A DNA stretch of 9,917 bases, taken from positions 1 through 9,917 of the forward strand of contig JALQTG010000261.1 in NCBI GenBank assembly GCA_023264075.1, given 5' to 3'. Of this stretch, positions 6,499 to 9,917 are shown piece by piece. The translations under genes were made by a program, and so were the position numbers. Numbering within the stretch: position 1 is the stretch's first letter; each line of letters starts with the position of its first letter. The stretch is from Crocinitomicaceae bacterium. GTDB taxonomy: Bacteria > Bacteroidota > Bacteroidia > Flavobacteriales_D > Crocinitomicaceae. The notes below the pieces were generated by a model. That model was not told the DNA's origin, ran no database searches, and saw only the letters and a program-made list of their open reading frames with translations.

Positions 6499-7143
6499 GT
6501 GAGCACCCTTCAAAGCTATATTCGTCAAGGAGAGCATCAAACGCAAGACTTCAAGTTTCGTGTGGACGATGCTAAAAAGATTGCACGTACCATTTCAGCA
6601 TTTGCAAACACAGATGGTGGCCGACTATTAATTGGCGTAAAAGACAATGGGAAAGTGGTGGGTGTTGATCCAGAGGAGGAATTTCACATTATCCAAGGAG
6701 CTGCCGAGCTGTTTTGTAGTCCTCCCGTGCCTATTGAAACAGTGATTTGGCAAGACGACCATAAACTCGTGCTTGAAGTAATTGTTGCTGCCTCTCCTCT
6801 TAAACCGCACAAATCAAAAGACGATGAAGGGGCCTGGAAAACATATGTTCGAAGAAATGACCATACACTGATCGCAAATAAAATTTTGGTAGGCGTATGG
6901 AACTTACGCAAAAAAGGAGTGGAAAAACCGCAACAATTTTCGGAAGATGAAATGAAGTTTTTAGACATCTTCAAATCGAATAAAAAATTCACCTTGAGCC
7001 GACTGTATCGTTTATCGGATTTAAAAAAATCGAAAGTTGATCACTTGCTAAAGCTTTTTATTACTTGGGAGATATTAGATATGGAAATCACACCTGAGGG
7101 GACTTTTTACTGTGCTAAGTCAACTATACCAACAGCTGGTTAG
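6499..7143 (+). CDS. AlbA_2 (Schlafen-type AAA_4) domain protein with C-terminal winged-helix-like part
   Basis: At 214 aa, residues about 8-123 form an AlbA_2 domain, a putative nucleic-acid-binding module. Its signature is visible: GEHQTQDFKF, the helix DDAKKIARTISAFANTDGGRLLIGV (read in two parts at 23-47), KDNGKVVGV, and later a YVRRND strand. Residues about 146-205 are a compact helical segment with a beta-hairpin end (SEDEMKFLDIF, KKSKVDHLLKLF, then a short EITPEGTFY wing), suggesting a winged helix. Family members are mostly transcription regulators or of unknown role. The start is GTG 6499, the only one in register with the AlbA_2 domain and just downstream of a good promoter. It ends in a perfect hairpin and precedes the paa genes on the same strand, but its promoter is separate, so a link to phenylacetate control is conjecture. 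Confidence 0.8.
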   Translation: MSTLQSYIRQGEHQTQDFKFRVDDAKKIARTISAFANTDGGRLLIGVKDNGKVVGVDPEEEFHIIQGAAELFCSPPVPIETVIWQDDHKLVLEVIVAASPLKPHKSKDDEGAWKTYVRRNDHTLIANKILVGVWNLRKKGVEKPQQFSEDEMKFLDIFKSNKKFTLSRLYRLSDLKKSKVDHLLKLFITWEILDMEITPEGTFYCAKSTIPTAG

Positions 7144-7171
7144 CCTCAAGCCCATCTCATTTGAGGCTAAC
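7139..7171 (+). terminator. Perfect hairpin terminator overlapping the AlbA_2 stop codon
   Basis: An 11-bp perfect stem, GTTAGCCTCAA (7139-7149) with TTGAGGCTAAC (7161-7171), encloses an 11-nt loop. The gene's TAG stop (7141-7143) is inside the left arm. The downstream sequence is A/T-rich but has no clean U-tract, so termination strength is uncertain. The near-perfect symmetry could make it work in both directions. Confidence 0.6.
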
Positions 7172-7434
7172 ATAACTGAAATTTATTATACCTGAAAAAT
7201 ATCAGTTTTCTCAAAATACGTGTACAGTTTTCTTTTGAAATGCTTAAAGTATAAGGGGTTTCAACTCTCATTAGAAACTGAAAAACAAAACGCATTCTTC
7301 CAAAATCGTTAAAAAGATTGCATTTTCAGTATTTAACAACTACATGACAAAACCAACATCGTCATTTTTTGTTAAATTTGTATAGCAAGACATACGGAAC
7401 CTTTTCTAGTTCTAAGTCTTATAAAGCATACACT
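7172..7434 (+). promoter_or_regulatory. paa upstream region: -7 element, repeats and candidate operators
   Basis: No gene is seen in this AT-rich gap. It contains the direct repeat CAGTTTTCT at 7203-7211 and 7225-7233, 22 bp apart (about two helical turns). ACTGAAAA (7277-7284) is inverted against TTTTCAGT (7323-7330). TTTAACAA (7332-7339) is inverted against TTGTTAAA (7369-7376). A perfect -7 box TAAATTTG lies at 7373-7380, 54 nt before the paaA ATG, without a TTG at normal -33 spacing. The right arm of the last inverted repeat overlaps the -7 box, as a repressor site might. No binding protein is known for these sequences. Confidence 0.45.
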
Positions 7435-8388
7435 ATGAAAGAAGTAAATATTTCAGATCTAGAAAGAAAATTCGAAGAACGCATTGCAGCTGAAATTCGA
7501 ATCGAGCCAAATGACTGGATGCCGGAAAACTATCGAAAAACTTTGATTCGACAGATTTCTCAGCATGCCCATTCAGAAATTGTAGGTCAATTACCGGAAG
7601 GAAACTGGGTGACAAGGGCCCCAAACCTTCGTCGTAAAGCTGTTCTTCTTGCTAAAATTCAAGATGAAGCTGGACACGGACTTTATCTGTACAGTGCAGT
7701 TGAAACACTTGGTGCTGACCGTGAAGAGACCATCGACGACCTCCATACCGGAAAAGCTAAATACTCGAGTATATTCAATTACCCTACATTAACATGGGCA
7801 GATATAGGAATGGTCGGATGGTTAGTTGATGGTGCAGCAATCATGAATCAAGTTCCTCTTTGCAGAACTTCATATGGCCCATACGCTCGAGCAATGGTAA
7901 GGGTGTGTAAAGAAGAATCTTTCCACCAACGTCAAGGCTTTGAGATAGTAACGACACTTGCTCAAGGAACGGCTGAACAAAAAGCAATGGCTCAAGATGC
8001 CCTCAACCGATGGTGGTGGCCAGCATTGATGATGTTCGGACCGAGCGATGCAGAGTCCAAGCACACAGAACAATCTATGCGCTGGAAAATTAAACGTCAC
8101 ACAAATGATGAGTTACGTCAAATGTTTGTAAATGCTACCGTGCCACAAGCTGAATTAATTGGACTCAAAGTTCCTGACGACAATTTAACCTACAACGAAG
8201 AAAAAGGTGGGTACGATTTCAGCGATATTGATTGGGATGAGTTCTGGCAAGTTGTTAATGGGCACGGTATCTGCAATAAGGAACGCATTGAAGCACGAAA
8301 GAAAGCCAAAGAAGAAGGAATATGGGTGAGAGAAGCGGCTTTGGCCTATGCTGAAAAACGCGCCGCTCGCCGCAAACAAGCTTCCTAA
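7435..8388 (+). CDS. paaA: Phenylacetyl-CoA 1,2-epoxidase catalytic subunit PaaA
   Basis: It is the catalytic subunit of the multicomponent monooxygenase that epoxidises the aromatic ring of phenylacetyl-CoA with O2, the committed step of aerobic hybrid phenylacetate degradation in the cytoplasm. The protein is 317 aa from ATG 7435, close to the family's usual 309-330. A ferritin-like fold with a diiron site is visible: Glu48 (HAHSEIVG), Glu78 and His81 (DEAGHG), Asp132 (WLVDGAAI), and Glu161 and His164 (EESFHQRQG). These match the spacing of the E. coli PaaA ligands as I recall them. ATG 7435 is chosen over the upstream TTG at 7369 because the extra 22 residues are low-complexity, lie on the promoter, and fall outside the family alignment. 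paaB follows after 18 nt. Confidence 0.96.
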   Translation: MKEVNISDLERKFEERIAAEIRIEPNDWMPENYRKTLIRQISQHAHSEIVGQLPEGNWVTRAPNLRRKAVLLAKIQDEAGHGLYLYSAVETLGADREETIDDLHTGKAKYSSIFNYPTLTWADIGMVGWLVDGAAIMNQVPLCRTSYGPYARAMVRVCKEESFHQRQGFEIVTTLAQGTAEQKAMAQDALNRWWWPALMMFGPSDAESKHTEQSMRWKIKRHTNDELRQMFVNATVPQAELIGLKVPDDNLTYNEEKGGYDFSDIDWDEFWQVVNGHGICNKERIEARKKAKEEGIWVREAALAYAEKRAARRKQAS

Positions 8389-8406
8389 ACGAATAAAACT
8401 TACGTT

Positions 8407-8694
8407 ATGAGTAATAAAGAATGGCCTCTTTGGGAGGTATTTATTAGAAGTAAACAAGGATTGAGTCACAAACACGCAGGAAGTTTGCGTGCTGCAGATG
8501 CAGAGATGGCCATTAATAATGCCCGTGACGTTTACACGAGAAGAAGCGAGGGGATAAGCATTTGGGTAATTGAGTCGAATAAAATTGTCGCCTCTGATCC
8601 AGATGATGCCGACGCACTTTTTGAACCTTCAAATAGCAAGGTATATCGCCATCCAACATTTTATACAGTTCCTGACGGAGTTGGTCACATGTAA
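8407..8694 (+). CDS. paaB: Phenylacetyl-CoA epoxidase subunit PaaB
   Basis: It is a small accessory subunit of the phenylacetyl-CoA epoxidase, needed for activity and thought to bridge the PaaAC dimers. At 95 aa it equals the usual length. Family landmarks are visible: WPLWEVFIRSKQGLSHKHAGSL near the N-terminus, the AADAEMAINNARDVYTRR helix, an EGISIWVI strand, and the C-terminal KVYRHPTFYTVPDGVGHM. No catalytic residues are expected. It lies 18 nt after paaA and 18 nt before paaC, so the three are almost certainly one transcript. Confidence 0.96.
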   Translation: MSNKEWPLWEVFIRSKQGLSHKHAGSLRAADAEMAINNARDVYTRRSEGISIWVIESNKIVASDPDDADALFEPSNSKVYRHPTFYTVPDGVGHM

Positions 8695-8712
8695 TATTTT
8701 AAATATACCCGT

Positions 8713-9471
8713 ATGACAAAGCCAAAAGCTTTATTTGAATACTTAATTCGCCATGCAGATGACACTATGATTCTCGGACAACGTTTATCCGAATTGTGTG
8801 GCCACGGACCAATACTTGAAGAAGACATTGCATTGACCAATATCGCCTTGGACCTTATTGGTCAGGCCACGGAGTTGTACGAATATGCAGCTCAAGTGGA
8901 AAACAAGGGGAGAACTGCCAACGACTTAGCATTTTTACGTCTTGAAAGAGAATACAAAAACGTTTTATTGGTAGAACAAAAAAACGGAGATTTCGGTAAA
9001 ACTATTGTTCGTCAATTCCTCTTTGACAACTTCCAACTGCTGAATTACACCCAACTTCTGAATAGTTCCGATGCACAAATATCTGCTATTGCTGAAAAAT
9101 CATTGAAAGAGGTTAAATATCACCTGAAACATAGCTCTGAATGGGTTATTCGTTTGGGAGATGGCACCGAAGAGTCACACCAACGTGTTCAAGAATCAGT
9201 GGATGACTTAATGCGTTTCGTGGAAGAACTCTTTTTCCAAAATGAGGTCAATGAACTTCTTCAAGAAGATAGGCTTATCGGAGACTGCGAAGAGTTCAAA
9301 CAGCAATTTTATAAAAATGTCAACAACGTCCTTACCGAAGCAACTTTGACAATTCCAGAAATAAAATACCACCAAAAAGGAGGGAGAAAAGGAATTCACT
9401 CTGAACACATGGGCTTCCTGTTAGCGGAAATGCAATATATGCAACGTACTTATCCAGGGATGGAGTGGTAA
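8713..9471 (+). CDS. paaC: Phenylacetyl-CoA epoxidase structural subunit PaaC
   Basis: It is the structural partner of PaaA in the epoxidase core, with a ferritin-like fold that lacks a working diiron site. At 252 aa it is near the E. coli length. Residues 11-52 hold HADDTMILGQRLSELCGHGP and LEEDIALTNIALDLIGQA. The signature LKEVKYHLKHSSEWVIRLG, followed by DGTEESHQRVQ, lies at about 131-160, and the C-terminus has the HSEHMGFLLAEMQ helix. It sits between paaB and paaD, with a 10-nt gap to paaD. Confidence 0.96.
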   Translation: MTKPKALFEYLIRHADDTMILGQRLSELCGHGPILEEDIALTNIALDLIGQATELYEYAAQVENKGRTANDLAFLRLEREYKNVLLVEQKNGDFGKTIVRQFLFDNFQLLNYTQLLNSSDAQISAIAEKSLKEVKYHLKHSSEWVIRLGDGTEESHQRVQESVDDLMRFVEELFFQNEVNELLQEDRLIGDCEEFKQQFYKNVNNVLTEATLTIPEIKYHQKGGRKGIHSEHMGFLLAEMQYMQRTYPGMEW

Positions 9472-9481
9472 ACAATAAGGG

Positions 9482-9917
9482 ATGACATCAGCAATTTCAG
9501 TAGAACAAATTTGGAACTACCTGAAGGACGTCAAAGATCCTGAGGTTCCTGTATTAACCGTTGTCGACTTAGGCATCATTCGCAGTGTGGAAATCAATGG
9601 AACCGACTGTTTGGTGACCATAACCCCGACATACACTGGTTGTCCTGCGATGAAGGTTATCGAAAGCGATATTATTGAACGTTTAGCAGAAGAAGGACTC
9701 CACACAGAAGTGAAAACCACCCTTTCACCTGCCTGGACAACGGATTGGATTACCCAAGACGGAAGAGATAAGCTAGAAGAATACGGGATTGCGCCTCCGC
9801 AAGATGAAGTGGATAAATCCGTGCTATTTGCAGAACCAACGGTTGTACCATGTCCCCTCTGTAAATCAAAAAACACACGACTTGTTTCACAGTTTGGAAG
9901 TACCGCCTGCAAAGCCC
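9482..9917 (+). CDS. paaD: PaaD, MIP18/DUF59-type phenylacetate epoxidase accessory protein (3' end outside window)
   Basis: The first 145 codons are present and the right edge cuts the rest (the usual length is about 165 aa). The N-terminus is a MIP18/DUF59 domain (about 5-100) with VKDPEVPVLTVVDLGI and TYTGCPAM (Cys54). It is followed by the PaaD-specific zinc-ribbon-like tail: Cys124 and Cys127 (CPLCKSKNTRLVSQFGS) then Cys143 (TACKA). At least one more Cys is expected beyond the edge. Homologues assist iron-sulfur assembly; in the paa cluster the partner is probably PaaE, the Fe-S flavin reductase. It starts at ATG 9482, 10 nt after the paaC stop. A leftward open frame at 9517-9912 is a shadow. 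Confidence 0.93.
   Translation, partial: MTSAISVEQIWNYLKDVKDPEVPVLTVVDLGIIRSVEINGTDCLVTITPTYTGCPAMKVIESDIIERLAEEGLHTEVKTTLSPAWTTDWITQDGRDKLEEYGIAPPQDEVDKSVLFAEPTVVPCPLCKSKNTRLVSQFGSTACKA

Noticed and set aside
7369..7434. TTG-initiated 22-residue extension of PaaA
   Set aside because: The stretch overlaps the -7 promoter box and is Ser/Lys/Tyr-rich sequence absent from PaaA homologues; ATG 7435 gives the family length.
9517..9912. Leftward open frame of 131 codons
   Set aside because: It lies entirely opposite paaD, whose MIP18 and zinc-ribbon motifs are clear; the leftward translation is Ser/Val-rich with no family resemblance.
1..9917. CRISPR arrays, tRNA or rRNA genes, insertion sequences, phage or defence genes
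   Set aside because: No repeat-spacer pattern, no cloverleaf or rRNA-like sequence, and no transposase or integrase frame was seen; base composition looks even across the window.

Overview
The window looks like chromosome of a member of the Bacteroidota, probably Flavobacteriales and perhaps Crocinitomicaceae/Fluviicola-like. The signs are a secreted protein with a type IX secretion (T9SS) C-terminal sorting domain, two tandem DUF1573 proteins, AT-rich codon use, and repeated matches to the Bacteroidota promoter -7 element TAnnTTTG just upstream of genes on both strands. The genus is an inference; no RNA gene is present to fix it.

Layout: genes diverge from an intergenic region near 5331-5512. 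The left half (1-5301) is read leftward. In transcription order it holds a hemerythrin/RIC-like protein with an unclear start, a membrane-anchored triple-PASTA protein, a large T9SS cargo protein, an RluD-type 23S rRNA pseudouridine synthase, and the N-terminus of a secreted TPR-type protein cut by the window edge. The PASTA and T9SS genes are 18 nt apart and probably share the promoter at 4610-4637; rluD has its own -7 element.

The right half (5513-9917) is read rightward. It holds two tandem exported DUF1573 proteins, an AlbA_2 (Schlafen-type) putative DNA-binding protein ending in a perfect hairpin, and then the phenylacetyl-CoA epoxidase genes paaA, paaB, paaC and a paaD cut by the right edge. 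PaaA carries the diiron site that epoxidises the ring of phenylacetyl-CoA, PaaC and PaaB are structural and accessory subunits, and PaaD is a MIP18-type factor thought to serve Fe-S/redox maturation. The reductase paaE and the ring-opening genes would be expected beyond the right edge but are not seen.

Most of the window is ordinary core genome and I see no convincing new multi-gene system. The points most worth checking are: a strong terminator-shaped hairpin with a U-tract inside the start of the second DUF1573 gene; the hemerythrin gene, whose conserved N-terminus runs upstream of any in-frame ATG while an out-of-frame ATG lies one base away from restoring it; a palindrome overlapping the promoter of the AlbA_2 gene; and repeated heptamers (TTGTTAA) in both the central divergent region and the paa promoter.
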